DNA of 64,000 nucleotides from Massilia sp. BJB1822 (lineage in GTDB: Bacteria; Pseudomonadota; Gammaproteobacteria; Burkholderiales; Burkholderiaceae_D): assembly GCF_013369485.1 (NCBI RefSeq), contig NZ_JABWEB010000002.1:124001-188000 (forward strand). The letters run 5' to 3'. Of the stretch, positions 9,710 through 18,298 are shown in pieces; positions within the stretch are counted from its first letter, which is position 1; each line of letters begins with the position of its first letter. The translations under genes and the position numbers were made by a program. The notes below the pieces were generated by a model. It made no database searches, was not told the DNA's origin, and saw only the letters and a list, made by a program, of their open reading frames with translations.

Positions 9710-11559
9710 ACGAAGAGATCATCGATCCGCGCGAGCAGGTGCTGGCGACGGTCGCCAAACTGCCCAATCTGCCCGGCGTCTACCGCTATTTCGATGCGGA
9801 AGACAAGGTGCTTTACGTGGGCAAGGCGCGCGACCTGAAAAAGCGCGTCTCCAGCTACTTCCAGAAGAACCTTTCCAGCCCGCGCATCGCCATGATGGTG
9901 GAGCGCATCGCGCGCCTGGAAACCACGGTCACGCATAGCGAGGCCGAGGCGCTGATCCTGGAAAACAATCTGATCAAGACGCTGCAGCCGCGCTTCAACA
10001 TCCTGTTCCGCGACGATAAGTCCTATCCCTATCTGAAGCTGAGCGGGGACGAGATTCCGCGCATGGTCTACTACCGCGGCGCGGTGGACAAGAAGAACCA
10101 GTACTTCGGGCCTTTCCCCAGCGCCTGGGCGGTGAAGGAATCGATGCAGATCCTGCAGAAGGTCTTCCTGCTGCGCACCTGCGAGGACAGCGTGTACATG
10201 AACCGCACGCGTCCCTGCCTGCTGCACCAGATCGGCCGCTGCAGCGCACCCTGCGTGGGCGCCATCAGCGCCGAGGATTACCGCGTCGACGTGAACAATG
10301 CCGCGCGCTTCCTGCGCGGCCGCCAGACCGAGGTGATGGAAGAGCTGGAGCAGAAAATGCACGCCTATGCCGGCGAACTCAAATTCGAGCAGGCGGCGGC
10401 GGTGCGCAATCAGATCCAGTCGCTGGCGAAAGTGCTGCACCAGCAAAGCATGGAAACCACGGGCGATGCCGACGTGGATATCTTGGCCGTGGTGGTGCAG
10501 GGAGGACGCGCCTGCGTCAACCTGGCCATGGTGCGCGGCGGCCGCCACCTGGGCGACCGCGCCTATTTCCCTTCGCACCTGATCGATGCCGAGGTGATGG
10601 CCGAGCAGTCTATCGAAGTGGAGGTGCTGGCCGCCTTCCTGGTCCAGCACTACACGGAAAAATATATCCCCGGCACCCTGATCCTGAACATCGAATTCGA
10701 CCAGCCGGAATTGCTGCTGGCGCTGCAGGAACAGTGCGGCCACCGCATCCACCTGATCTTCCAGCCGCAAGGCCAGCGCCGCCAATGGCTGGAACTGGCG
10801 CAGAAGGGCGCCGAGATTTCGCTGGCCCGCCTGCTGTCCGAGCAAGGCTCGCAGCAGTCGCGCACGCGCGCCCTGGTGGAAGCGCTGGGCGTCGAATGCG
10901 AGGATATCGAAACCCTGCGCGTGGAATGCTTCGATATCAGCCACACGCAAGGCGAAGCGACCCAGGCTTCCTGCGTGGTCTTCCACCACCACCAGATGCA
11001 GAACGGCGAATACCGCCGCTACAACATCAACGACATCACGCCCGGCGACGATTACGCCGCCATGCGCCAGGTGCTGATGCGCCGCTACGAAAAGGTGGCG
11101 GGCGGCGACGGCGTGATGCCGGACGTGGTGCTGATCGACGGCGGCAAGGGGCAGATCGAGATGGCGCGCCAGGTCTTCGAGGAATTGGGCCTGGACCTGA
11201 GCCTGATCGTGGGCGTGGCGAAAGGCGAGGGCAGGCGGGTTGGCCTGGAGACGCTGATGTTCGTCGACGGCCGTCCATCGCAGGAGCTGGGCAAGGAATC
11301 GGCCGCCCTGATGCTGGTGGCCATGATCCGCGACGAAGCCCACCGCTTCGCCATCACCGGCATGCGCGCCAAGCGCGCCAAAACGCGCCAGACCTCGCGC
11401 CTGGAAGAGATCGAGGGAATTGGCGTGAAAAGGCGGCAGAAACTGCTGGCCCGCTTCGGCGGCTTGCGCGGCGTGGTCAATGCCAGTGTCGAAGACCTGA
11501 TGTCGGTTGAAGGCATTTCCAGCACTTTGGCCGAAGAAATCTACAAACAGCTGCATTAA
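9706..11559 (+). CDS. uvrC: Excinuclease ABC subunit C
   Basis: Nucleotide excision repair nuclease of 617 aa that makes the 3' and 5' incisions around lesions with UvrAB. The GIY-YIG domain is at residues 18-97 (LPGVYRYF ... [14 protein letters not shown]). Then come a Cys-rich region ([15 protein letters not shown]), the UvrB-interacting UVR motif ([14 protein letters not shown]), the RNase H-like nuclease ([23 protein letters not shown]) and C-terminal helix-hairpin-helix repeats ([13 protein letters not shown]). Length is normal. It probably shares the pdxJ-acpS transcript. Confidence 0.98.
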   Translation: MNEEIIDPREQVLATVAKLPNLPGVYRYFDAEDKVLYVGKARDLKKRVSSYFQKNLSSPRIAMMVERIARLETTVTHSEAEALILENNLIKTLQPRFNILFRDDKSYPYLKLSGDEIPRMVYYRGAVDKKNQYFGPFPSAWAVKESMQILQKVFLLRTCEDSVYMNRTRPCLLHQIGRCSAPCVGAISAEDYRVDVNNAARFLRGRQTEVMEELEQKMHAYAGELKFEQAAAVRNQIQSLAKVLHQQSMETTGDADVDILAVVVQGGRACVNLAMVRGGRHLGDRAYFPSHLIDAEVMAEQSIEVEVLAAFLVQHYTEKYIPGTLILNIEFDQPELLLALQEQCGHRIHLIFQPQGQRRQWLELAQKGAEISLARLLSEQGSQQSRTRALVEALGVECEDIETLRVECFDISHTQGEATQASCVVFHHHQMQNGEYRRYNINDITPGDDYAAMRQVLMRRYEKVAGGDGVMPDVVLIDGGKGQIEMARQVFEELGLDLSLIVGVAKGEGRRVGLETLMFVDGRPSQELGKESAALMLVAMIRDEAHRFAITGMRAKRAKTRQTSRLEEIEGIGVKRRQKLLARFGGLRGVVNASVEDLMSVEGISSTLAEEIYKQLH

Positions 11560-11642
11560 GAGGCTGTGTCGGCTGGTATTAGCAGCGGCGCCGTTATAAA
11601 CTAGCGGCGCGTTAACACATAATTCTTACAAGCCGCTGCCTT

Positions 11643-12233
11643 ATGCCTTTCAATATCCCGATCCTGCTGACCTGGTTGCGCGTGGCGCTGATTCCCCTGG
11701 TCGTAGGCGTGTTCTACCTTCCCGACGGCTGGCTGCAGCCGCATGACCGCAATCTGGCCGCAACCCTGATCTTTATCGTTGCCGCCATCACCGACTGGTT
11801 CGATGGTTTTCTGGCCCGGCGCTGGAACCAGACCTCGGCCTTCGGCGCCTTCCTCGACCCCGTGGCCGACAAGCTGATGGTGGCCGGCGCCTTGCTGGTG
11901 CTGGTGCATCTGGACGGCGGCCGTTGCCACCCGCTGTTCGCCTTCATCATCATCGGCCGCGAAATCGCCATCTCGGCGCTGCGCGAGTGGATGGCCCAGA
12001 TCGGCGCCTCGAAATCGGTGGCGGTCAGCTCGATCGGCAAGATCAAGACGGCGGCCCAGATGACGGCCATTCCGGCCTTGCTGTACAACGACGTGCTGCT
12101 GGGCGCTATCGACACCCGCTACTGGGGCGAGAAGCTGCTGTGGCTGGCGAGCGTGCTGACCGTGTGGTCGATGCTGTACTACCTGCGCAAGGCATGGCCG
12201 CTGATCAAGGAAAAAGCGGGGAACTTGAATTAA
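11643..12233 (+). CDS. pgsA: CDP-diacylglycerol-glycerol-3-phosphate 3-phosphatidyltransferase
   Basis: A 196-aa inner-membrane enzyme making phosphatidylglycerophosphate. The CDP-alcohol phosphotransferase signature D-G-x2-A-R-x8-G-x3-D-x3-D is visible as DGFLARRWNQTSAFGAFLDPVADK, shown here in two halves: DGFLARRW and GAFLDPVADK. Four to five hydrophobic helices are present. It lies 83 bp after uvrC, a common neighbour. Confidence 0.96.
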   Translation: MPFNIPILLTWLRVALIPLVVGVFYLPDGWLQPHDRNLAATLIFIVAAITDWFDGFLARRWNQTSAFGAFLDPVADKLMVAGALLVLVHLDGGRCHPLFAFIIIGREIAISALREWMAQIGASKSVAVSSIGKIKTAAQMTAIPALLYNDVLLGAIDTRYWGEKLLWLASVLTVWSMLYYLRKAWPLIKEKAGNLN

Positions 12234-12248
12234 TTTGAAATGTTGCTC

Positions 12249-12276
12249 TTGACCAGTTCTGTAGATCGTCTATAAT
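12249..12276 (+). promoter_or_regulatory. Sigma-70 promoter of the tRNA operon
   Basis: TTGACC (12249-12254) and TATAAT (12271-12276) are separated by 16 bp and end 41 bp before the first tRNA-Gly. It is the strongest consensus promoter I see in the window. Confidence 0.85.
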
Positions 12277-12317
12277 GCTGGCCTGTTGTTGATGACGACG
12301 CGCTGTAAAAAGCAAAT

Positions 12318-12393
12318 GCGGGAGTAGCTCAGTTGGTAGAGCGCAACCTTGCCAAGGTTGAGGTCGAGAGTTCGAGACTCTTCTCCCGCTCCA
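12318..12393 (+). tRNA. tRNA-Gly (GCC), copy 1
   Basis: A 76-nt cloverleaf with acceptor GCGGGAG/CTCCCGC, anticodon GCC within CCTTGCCAAGG, T-loop TTCGAGA and encoded CCA. It is the first of four identical copies. Confidence 0.98.
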
Positions 12394-12463
12394 AAAAACG
12401 TCGAAATCAGTAAAATTGCTGGAATAGTAGTAACGTTTCTGCGATAATGCGTTTCCCTGAAAT

Positions 12464-12539
12464 GCGGGAGTAGCTCAGTTGGTAGAGCGCAACCTTGCCA
12501 AGGTTGAGGTCGAGAGTTCGAGACTCTTCTCCCGCTCCA
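12464..12539 (+). tRNA. tRNA-Gly (GCC), copy 2
   Basis: Identical in sequence to copy 1. The 70-nt spacer before it is unrelated to the other spacers. Confidence 0.98.
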
Positions 12540-12595
12540 ATTCAGAGGCGCAGTAGTAGAAGTAAATGGCAGTAGTAATTGTAGTATTGCTCCAA

Positions 12596-12671
12596 GCGGG
12601 AGTAGCTCAGTTGGTAGAGCGCAACCTTGCCAAGGTTGAGGTCGAGAGTTCGAGACTCTTCTCCCGCTCCA
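12596..12671 (+). tRNA. tRNA-Gly (GCC), copy 3
   Basis: Identical to the other copies, encoded CCA included. The spacer before it is 56 nt. Confidence 0.98.
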
Positions 12672-12694
12672 GATGCAGATAGTAAGACTCCAAT

Positions 12695-12770
12695 GCGGGA
12701 GTAGCTCAGTTGGTAGAGCGCAACCTTGCCAAGGTTGAGGTCGAGAGTTCGAGACTCTTCTCCCGCTCCA
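12695..12770 (+). tRNA. tRNA-Gly (GCC), copy 4
   Basis: Identical to the other copies. The spacer is only 23 nt, and 46 nt separate it from tRNA-Cys. Confidence 0.98.
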
Positions 12771-12816
12771 GAATTCAAGAATGGACGCCGCTGTAGCGTT
12801 GTTCTTAAAGCCCTAT

Positions 12817-12890
12817 GGCGGGGTAGCAAAATGGTTATGCAGCGGCCTGCAAAGCCGTCTACGCCGGTTCGATTCCGGCCCTCGCCTCCA
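12817..12890 (+). tRNA. tRNA-Cys (GCA)
   Basis: A 74-nt cloverleaf: acceptor GGCGGGG pairs with CCTCGCC (one G-U), anticodon GCA at 12849-12851, encoded CCA. Its 3' half is imperfectly repeated at 15002-15043. Confidence 0.97.
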
Positions 12891-12900
12891 AACAAATCAA
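12858..12900 (+). repeat. tRNA-Cys 3' end, left copy of an att-like direct repeat
   Basis: The T-arm, acceptor 3' strand, CCA and about 10 nt of flank match 15002-15043 with a handful of substitutions and one 1-nt gap. This is the usual form of an integrated-element attachment site at a tRNA gene. Confidence 0.6.
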
Positions 12901-12914
12901 GCACTTAGCTTGCG

Positions 12915-12941
12915 AAAAGCCGGGAATTTCCCGGCTTTTTT
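12915..12941 (+). terminator. Intrinsic terminator of the tRNA operon
   Basis: AAAAGCCGGGA pairs with TCCCGGCTTTT around a 3-nt loop and ends in T6. It lies 24 bp after tRNA-Cys. Confidence 0.92.
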
Positions 12942-13225
12942 GCGTTCAAAATCAATCTACACCGCAGACTGTTACCCGTTTGGGTAGCGCCGCTACCCTG
13001 CGACGCTCCCTTGAATGCCCTATCCATATTTTTCATCTTCAACTTCCACGAACTCAACCGATCCCGTTCCTGAGCGCGCGACGGGTTGGAGATGCGGCCC
13101 GTTTAACTCGTCGCATTTCATTGCAATTGTGATAATTTGTTATTTTTCATGGTTATTGTATTGGTATTATAAATAACAGTATATTTTTCTCAGATGAATT
13201 AACTTTTGGCGCGAAAGAAAGCAGC
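12942..13225. other. Gene-free, partly AT-rich stretch
   Basis: No convincing gene lies here. From about 13120 to 13220 the sequence is clearly AT-rich against a GC-rich background (many TTAT/AATA runs), probably holding the promoter of the downstream genes and marking foreign DNA. Confidence 0.5.
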
Positions 13226-13513
13226 ATGCCGACAACAGCGATCAAAATCGGTTTATTGGACTTTGTGGCAGTGGGCGACTCCAGCTACGCAAGGTCGTTG
13301 TCGGATGTGAACCTGCCACGTGCGTCATCGACGTGGCTACTGGGGACGGGCGAAGCGTCGATGCTATTGGCCAGCAAGCAGGGCGCAAGCTATTGCCATT
13401 CGCTGTTCCACAGCGGCGCGCTGCAAGACCCCAACATTCTTCACACCTTCCGTGACCGCGCTGAGAATGGCAGAACTCCGCCGCAGTCCGCGCAGATTGG
13501 GTTGTACGCATGA
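13226..13513 (+). CDS. Hypothetical protein, 95 aa
   Basis: I do not recognise this protein. It has no signal peptide or membrane segment; its N-terminus (IKIGLLDFVAVGD) is mildly hydrophobic. Support comes from its 4-bp ATGA overlap with the S41 peptidase gene and a GAAAGAAAG stretch ahead of ATG 13226. It lies within the segment bounded by the tRNA-Cys repeats and may be a remnant of a longer gene. Confidence 0.45.
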   Translation: MPTTAIKIGLLDFVAVGDSSYARSLSDVNLPRASSTWLLGTGEASMLLASKQGASYCHSLFHSGALQDPNILHTFRDRAENGRTPPQSAQIGLYA

Positions 13514-14925
13514 AGTTGCTGATGACTTTTCTAATGGCGATGTTGTGGTGGACGGCCGCTGCCGCCAATGGCACGCGTGCTGTGCAGCCGGTCGCCGCCA
13601 CTTTCCGCGTAACGAACGAATGCGGTATCGCGCAAGACGTGAAGCTCAGCGCGGACGCTACCCTGAGCAATTGTCACGGCAAGGTCTCGGAAATCGCCGC
13701 CGCAATACTGCCAGCCACGGAGCTGGCGGGGCGACGTCTTTATCTCAACGCCGACCTGCGCTTTAGCGGACCCGATGCAATTGGTCTTAGTGTCTTAATT
13801 ACCGCCTATCACAGCGACCAGGTGGCCAGCCACAGTGGCGGCTATTACCTGTTCCGCGGCGGGGTGTTGCAAGCCAGTGCGTACATTCCACCAGAAGCGG
13901 ACAAGGTCAGCGTTTTTATCCAGGTGAACAACGGTCCGACACAACTGAATGTTCACTCGCTGTCGCTCAGCAGGAGCAGCTCAGTGTATGCGCCGGGCCA
14001 GATGAGCGTGGATAGTGAGGCCTATCTGGAACAAGCCTTCGACAAGCTGACTAAATACTACCTATACTATGATGCAGCGCAGCTACGCGCCCTACGCCAC
14101 AGCGCCGTCATCAACGCCAGCGGCGCCATGTCGCCAGCCGACCTGAGTCTGACGCTGAAGGACGTGGCCCGCCTGCTGGGTGACCAGCACAGCCGGTTCC
14201 TGACTGCCGAAGAAATTCTCATCCTGGGCGCTAGCAAGGGGCGCGCGCTGGCCAGCAGTCCGTCTGACGACCTCCCGATCCACGCTACACTGCTGGCGCC
14301 CGATCTAGCGTATGTGAAGCTGGTCAGCAAGGCAGCCGTCACCCGGGAAGCACGCCAACGCTATGCGCACCGGGTGCGCGATGCGCTGCACGACATGCAT
14401 AAACGCGGCGCGCGGCGCTGGATCATCGATTTGCGCGAACAAAGCGGCGGCAGCACGGGGCCGTTGATTGCCGGCTTTCGTCCGCTCTACGGCAACATCG
14501 ATATTGCTTATACAGTCGATCGCAACGGCAGGCGCAGTCGATGGGCTTTTGGGATTCCGTCCGACAGCGACGATCATGAACCGTACTTCACTGCAGCCGA
14601 TCCCATGTTCGCCGGCGAGCGCGAGCCGGTGGCGCTATTGATCGGCAACCGCACCGCAAGCGCTGGTGAAGCCCTGCTGACGGCTTTCTTGCAGCGCCCC
14701 TACAGTGCGACCTTCGGCGCCGCTACCGCGGGATTGACTACCAGTGTGTTCGATAAACCCTGGCCGGACGGTACCAGTCTGGCCATCAGCACTGGCCGTT
14801 ATGCAGACCGCAACGGCCAGGTAGTGCAGGGAAAAATCGCGCCAGACCATGCGGTCGATGCCCAACCTGAAGACCACAGCGACGCGGTGCTTGATGCCGC
14901 CAGGCGCTGGTTGAGCCAGCTCTGA
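13510..14925 (+). CDS. Exported S41-family (C-terminal processing-like) peptidase
   Basis: A 471-aa protein with an N-terminal signal peptide (MKLLMTFLMAMLWWTAAAANG). After a beta-rich region of about 150 residues, the S41 fold appears: DLREQSGGSTGPLIAGF corresponds to the DLRxNxGG motif, and GNRTASAGEALLTAF carries the nucleophile serine. GAATAGLTTS and the IAPDHAVD region match the fold end. No PDZ domain is obvious, so it is closer to tricorn/IRBP-type S41 enzymes than to CtpA. The substrate is unknown. It is bounded by the imperfect tRNA-Cys repeat downstream. Confidence 0.8.
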   Translation: MKLLMTFLMAMLWWTAAAANGTRAVQPVAATFRVTNECGIAQDVKLSADATLSNCHGKVSEIAAAILPATELAGRRLYLNADLRFSGPDAIGLSVLITAYHSDQVASHSGGYYLFRGGVLQASAYIPPEADKVSVFIQVNNGPTQLNVHSLSLSRSSSVYAPGQMSVDSEAYLEQAFDKLTKYYLYYDAAQLRALRHSAVINASGAMSPADLSLTLKDVARLLGDQHSRFLTAEEILILGASKGRALASSPSDDLPIHATLLAPDLAYVKLVSKAAVTREARQRYAHRVRDALHDMHKRGARRWIIDLREQSGGSTGPLIAGFRPLYGNIDIAYTVDRNGRRSRWAFGIPSDSDDHEPYFTAADPMFAGEREPVALLIGNRTASAGEALLTAFLQRPYSATFGAATAGLTTSVFDKPWPDGTSLAISTGRYADRNGQVVQGKIAPDHAVDAQPEDHSDAVLDAARRWLSQL

Positions 14926-15001
14926 AGCCTTCCCAGGTCCCCACCACAAAATCATCGCCCCAACTTGCCACCGAAAAGTCTCCAGCAAATCCAAGCGGAT
15001 T

Positions 15002-15043
15002 ACTACGTCGGTTCGATTTCGGCCGTCGCCTCCAATAAATCAA
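15002..15043 (+). repeat. Degenerate tRNA-Cys 3' end, right copy of att-like repeat
   Basis: CTACGTCGGTTCGATTTCGG followed by CCGTCGCCTCCA copies positions 12859-12890 with three changes, then AATAAATCAA against AACAAATCAA. No 5' tRNA half precedes it, so it is not a functional tRNA. Confidence 0.65.
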
Positions 15044-15116
15044 ACGTACAGACAAAAAGAACTGCATAATTAGTGGGATATGGGCCAGACGCGAACATAG
15101 CCACGAAGGAGCCAAC

Positions 15117-15569
15117 ATGACAGTCAAACGCATGGACAACGTCGGCATCGTTGTGGAGGATATCGACGCCGCCATCGACTTCTTCAGCGAACTCGGCCTA
15201 AACCTCGAAGGCCGTGCCCCAATCGAAGGCGACTGGGCAGACGGCGTCACCGGCTTGCACGGCATGCGCGTCGAGATTGCCATGCTGCGCACACCGGACG
15301 GCCACAGCCGGCTCGAACTATCCCGCTTCCTCGCCCCGCCCGTCGCCGCCGATCACCGCAGCGCTCCGGTCAACGCCCTCGGCTATCTGCGCGTCATGTT
15401 CACCGTGGAAGACATCGACGATACGCTCGCCCGGCTTGCCAAGCACGGCGCAAAGCTTGTCGGCAGCGTGGTCCGGTACGAAGACGCCTACCGGCTCTGC
15501 TATATCCGCGGTCCCGAAGGCATTCTCATTGGGCTTGCCGAAGAACTCGGGCAACGAGCGCCGCAATGA
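15117..15569 (+). CDS. VOC (glyoxalase/bleomycin resistance-like) family protein
   Basis: A 150-aa protein with paired beta-alpha-beta modules of the vicinal oxygen chelate fold: MDNVGIVVEDIDAAIDFFSELG at the start and LGYLRVMFTVEDID in the middle, ending YIRGPEGILIGLAEEL. Candidate metal ligands include the terminal Glu of GPEGILIGLAE. An AGGAGCC ribosome site precedes ATG 15117. Substrate cannot be inferred. Its stop overlaps the next start by 4 bp. Confidence 0.85.
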   Translation: MTVKRMDNVGIVVEDIDAAIDFFSELGLNLEGRAPIEGDWADGVTGLHGMRVEIAMLRTPDGHSRLELSRFLAPPVAADHRSAPVNALGYLRVMFTVEDIDDTLARLAKHGAKLVGSVVRYEDAYRLCYIRGPEGILIGLAEELGQRAPQ

Positions 15570-16288
15570 GCTTGGAATTCATGATGTGCGCTTCAATCAA
15601 GGTTTCGGATATCGTAAAAAAGCTGTGCCTGCTCGCCATCCTGGTCAACGTAGCAATTTACGCAGCTGCCGCCACGGTAAAAATCGTTGCGGAAACCCCT
15701 GCATTGGCCAATGCCAAGATGACAGAAATTGAGCGCAGAGGCGCAAGCTACCTGGGCCAACATATCATCGGTTTCGTAGGGGATTCGCTTGAATTCGACA
15801 AGGGGATTCACCACATCTCGCTCGATGCTCCCCATGACTACATCTTCGATTTTTCCATTTCGGTCGATGATAAGAACGTCTCCGTAAGTAAAGCAAGCAT
15901 CCACCAGAAGAATTGCAAACCTGAATTGCAAGCTGTTTGGGCCGGCCCGACGGTAACGGTAAATAAGAAGGGAGCGGTTACGCTTGTTTTGGCAACGCCG
16001 CAATTCGGTCCGCCTACCGGAAAGAGCTGGTGCGCAAATCCTGTGATCGTGCCTTGCGGGCGGCAAAGCGTTGCCCTTGACATCCAAACATCCCCGCCCG
16101 GTGCTGAAATCTGGATCAACGGTAAGAGGCAGTCAATGCGAACCAACCACCTCGTCAAAACAGAGTTAGAAGTTTGCGATAATAAGGTTGATGTTCTGCT
16201 TCGCCTTCCAGGCAAGACAAACTGCAACAGAAAAGTGCCTCTTCCTGGAACTTCGACCCCAAGAATCACATGTGCCTTTGCTAAATGA
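15566..16288 (+). CDS. Exported hypothetical protein with PEGA-like C-terminus
   Basis: A 240-aa protein with a hydrophobic N-terminal segment (KLCLLAILVNVAIYAAAATV) that looks like a signal anchor or signal peptide. The C-terminal third contains VALDIQTSPPGAEIWINGK, typical of PEGA-type beta-sandwich repeats, and several cysteines consistent with disulfides in the periplasm. It is coupled by 4-bp overlaps on both sides (VOC gene and small gene at 16285). ATG 15581/15584 are alternative starts. The function is unknown. Confidence 0.65.
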   Translation: MSLEFMMCASIKVSDIVKKLCLLAILVNVAIYAAAATVKIVAETPALANAKMTEIERRGASYLGQHIIGFVGDSLEFDKGIHHISLDAPHDYIFDFSISVDDKNVSVSKASIHQKNCKPELQAVWAGPTVTVNKKGAVTLVLATPQFGPPTGKSWCANPVIVPCGRQSVALDIQTSPPGAEIWINGKRQSMRTNHLVKTELEVCDNKVDVLLRLPGKTNCNRKVPLPGTSTPRITCAFAK

Positions 16289-16479
16289 AGTCCAAACCTT
16301 TCCTCCTCCTCTGTGCCATCAGCGTAATCCTGCTTATCGTCCGCTTAAAGACTGGCACCCCTCCCGAGCAAATTGAAGTCAGCACCACCAACTGCAGCGA
16401 AGACGCAATCAAGTCCATCCCTGACGTAACGGCCCGCTCCGTCCTGGCCGCACGCTGCGCCAAGGAGAAAAGCAAATAA
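16285..16479 (+). CDS. Small single-span protein, TrbK-like
   Basis: A 64-aa protein with an N-terminal hydrophobic helix (PFLLLCAISVILLIV) and a short extracytoplasmic tail containing two cysteines (TTNCSEDAIKSIPDVTARSVLAARCAKEK). The tail pattern resembles small TrbK entry-exclusion proteins, but the similarity is weak and no conjugation genes are nearby. It overlaps the preceding gene by 4 bp. Confidence 0.5.
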   Translation: MKSKPFLLLCAISVILLIVRLKTGTPPEQIEVSTTNCSEDAIKSIPDVTARSVLAARCAKEKSK

Positions 16480-16536
16480 GCTGCAAAAGTAGGGAAGCGA
16501 TTATCATCATCGCAAGTCAACCAGCCGGGAAAACAA

Positions 16537-17406
16537 ATGCCGTGGACCGCGATATGTGAAGGTGCAGAAAAACACCGCAACGAAGACCTGATCGCAGTCC
16601 ACGAGCACGGTGGCGTCACCGACATTCTGGTCATCGACGGCGCCACCTCGCTGGCCGAATGCGACTATATCGATACCGAGGAAGGCGACGTCGCCTGGTT
16701 CGCACGCCAGTTCGCAGCCGAGCTGCATAAAGTCCTCAGTCCGGACGCCACGCAAGACACGCTCGTAAAACAGGCCATCGACGCCACCCGCGCCGCGTGG
16801 CGGGGCCATACCGAAAAGACCGAGATACCTCATTACGCCCATCCCATCGCCGCCCTAAGCTGGACCCGCATATTCCACCACGCCAAATCAGACGAGCTCC
16901 ACCTATATAGCCTGGGCGACTGCAAAACGCTGTTGCGCAGCGCGGATGGCAGGGTGCGCGACCTCGATCCCTGGATCAATCCCCAGGAAGGCGTGCTGCA
17001 ACGCGAAATCAGCGCCATGCTGGCGAAAGGTGTGAGCGATCCCGCCGAACGCCGCACCCTGTTGATGCCCTTGCTGAGGCGTCGCCGCGAAGAACAAAAC
17101 GCTGCGCCGGAGCCATCCATACTGTGCCTGCATCCCCAAGGTCCATTCGCCGCGCGCAAGTTTGTGCTGCGGATAGAACCTGGAACCACACTGCTGAGCA
17201 TGACTGACGGCTTCTATCGCCTGTCCGATCCGTATGAACTGTATTCGCCGGCCCAATTGATCGCAGCCTGCGCCACGCGTGGCCTTGATGCTATGCTCGC
17301 CGAGCTGCGTGCCGCAGAAGCGGTCAGCGCTGCCAAGGGCGGCCTGATGGTCAAGGCAGCCGATGATGCCGCTGCCGTGCTGTGGATATCGGACGCCGCC
17401 GTTTGA
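16537..17406 (+). CDS. PP2C-like serine/threonine phosphatase
   Basis: A 289-aa cytosolic protein with the PP2C metal-binding frame: an N-terminal NEDLIAVHEHGGVTDILVIDGAT, a central LYSLGDCKTLLR, then LLSMTDGFYRL and a C-terminal KAADDAAAVLW. These acidic residues normally bind two Mn/Mg ions. The region after GDCKTLLR is longer than in bacterial PrpC-type enzymes. No kinase partner is adjacent, so the target is unknown. Confidence 0.75.
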   Translation: MPWTAICEGAEKHRNEDLIAVHEHGGVTDILVIDGATSLAECDYIDTEEGDVAWFARQFAAELHKVLSPDATQDTLVKQAIDATRAAWRGHTEKTEIPHYAHPIAALSWTRIFHHAKSDELHLYSLGDCKTLLRSADGRVRDLDPWINPQEGVLQREISAMLAKGVSDPAERRTLLMPLLRRRREEQNAAPEPSILCLHPQGPFAARKFVLRIEPGTTLLSMTDGFYRLSDPYELYSPAQLIAACATRGLDAMLAELRAAEAVSAAKGGLMVKAADDAAAVLWISDAAV

Positions 17407-17446
17407 GCCAAGTCATGAGTTGAGAAGGGCGCCTAGCCCACATTTA

Positions 17447-17839
17447 TTATGGCGAGCGAAGTGGCAGCCAGGCTGGCTTGGTATCGGTATGCAGTTCTTG
17501 CTCCACCGGGCCGTCGTATGCCTGATCCAGCGTCCCCAATGTGATGGCGATGGTCTGCGGCGTTTGCGTGCTGCGCCAGAACAAGGTCGAACCGCAAACG
17601 CGGCAAAAGCCACGCCGTCCTTGCTCGGAAGAGGCGTATTCCGTGACCAATTCCGCACCTCGCTCAAAAACCACGTTCGCGCTAGGCAAAACCGCATACG
17701 AGCCTGCCGCCGCCCCATGCTGTTTCCGGCACATGGTGCAGTAACAATGACAGGCATACCGCGCCGGCTTCTGCATCCGGTAGCTGATGCCGCCGCAAAG
17801 ACAGCTGCCGCGCAAGTAATCCGCGTCATTCGGGAGCAT
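17447..17839 (-). CDS. GFA (CENP-V/GFA) family zinc protein, copy 1
   Basis: A 130-aa protein with the GFA cysteine pattern: CLCGGISY, then CHCYCTMCRKQHGA and FCRVCGSTLFW. This family, named after glutathione-dependent formaldehyde-activating enzyme, binds structural and catalytic zinc. Its physiological reaction here is unknown. ATG 17839 follows a strong GGAGG site; the longer frame to 17896 does not. It is paralogous to the gene at 18291-18677. Confidence 0.87.
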   Translation of the reverse strand: MLPNDADYLRGSCLCGGISYRMQKPARYACHCYCTMCRKQHGAAAGSYAVLPSANVVFERGAELVTEYASSEQGRRGFCRVCGSTLFWRSTQTPQTIAITLGTLDQAYDGPVEQELHTDTKPAWLPLRSP

Positions 17840-17884
17840 AAAAAATCCTCCGTATAAACATGCTAAGGGAAGTGATCGACGGCT

Positions 17885-18298
17885 ATGATATTGCAAACCT
17901 CAACTTGTAAGATCGGTGGAAAATTGAAACGACTTGCATTAGTGTTCTGGATGGGCATGCTCTTAGGGTGCAGCGACAATATCCCTGTGACGAATTTGCC
18001 TGCACAACTTATCCTGGCGGCATACGATTCAAATGGCGGGCTTGTCTCCGAACGTTCTATTGGTGCTGATGATCCGGCCTATCAGCGCCTCCAGGCGTTG
18101 CTTGAAGCGCATCCAACTGGCTGGAAGACGAGCTATGCTTCCTATGTAACTGGCCCGTATGTCTTTCGCGCTGACAGTCTGACTATTCGGTGCTACAAGG
18201 ACGCCATAGGCATCGATGTGAAAGAAGGCGAAAAATCCACTTCGAAAAGGAAGCCTATTCAGCATGTGCCGCAATCACTTGGCCTGCCGTCTACTTGA
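17885..18298 (+). CDS. Putative lipoprotein, hypothetical
   Basis: A 137-aa protein with a lipoprotein-type signal ending LLGCSD (the Cys would be lipidated). The mature part, around 110 residues, has a region ASYVTGPYVFRADSLTIRCYKDAIGID, which resembles small secreted proteins of unknown function. Its 3' end overlaps the convergent GFA copy 2 by 8 bp. The gene lies between the two GFA paralogues. Confidence 0.6.
   Translation: MILQTSTCKIGGKLKRLALVFWMGMLLGCSDNIPVTNLPAQLILAAYDSNGGLVSERSIGADDPAYQRLQALLEAHPTGWKTSYASYVTGPYVFRADSLTIRCYKDAIGIDVKEGEKSTSKRKPIQHVPQSLGLPST

Noticed and set aside
9469..11556. 695-aa open frame on the minus strand opposite uvrC
   Set aside because: It is antisense to a fully conserved uvrC and rich in His, Gln, Ala and Asp repeats, as expected of a high-GC shadow frame.
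12318..12770. CRISPR-like array, because of regular identical repeats
   Set aside because: The repeats are full 76-nt tRNA-Gly cloverleafs with CCA ends and irregular spacers. No other CRISPR signature or cas gene was found in the window.
15002..15043. A second tRNA-Cys gene
   Set aside because: Only the T-arm and acceptor 3' strand are present; D-arm, anticodon arm and 5' acceptor strand are missing.
16285..16479. Entry-exclusion protein of a conjugative element
   Set aside because: The similarity to TrbK is short and weak, and no tra/trb, relaxase or integrase genes lie nearby, so I keep it as a small membrane protein only.
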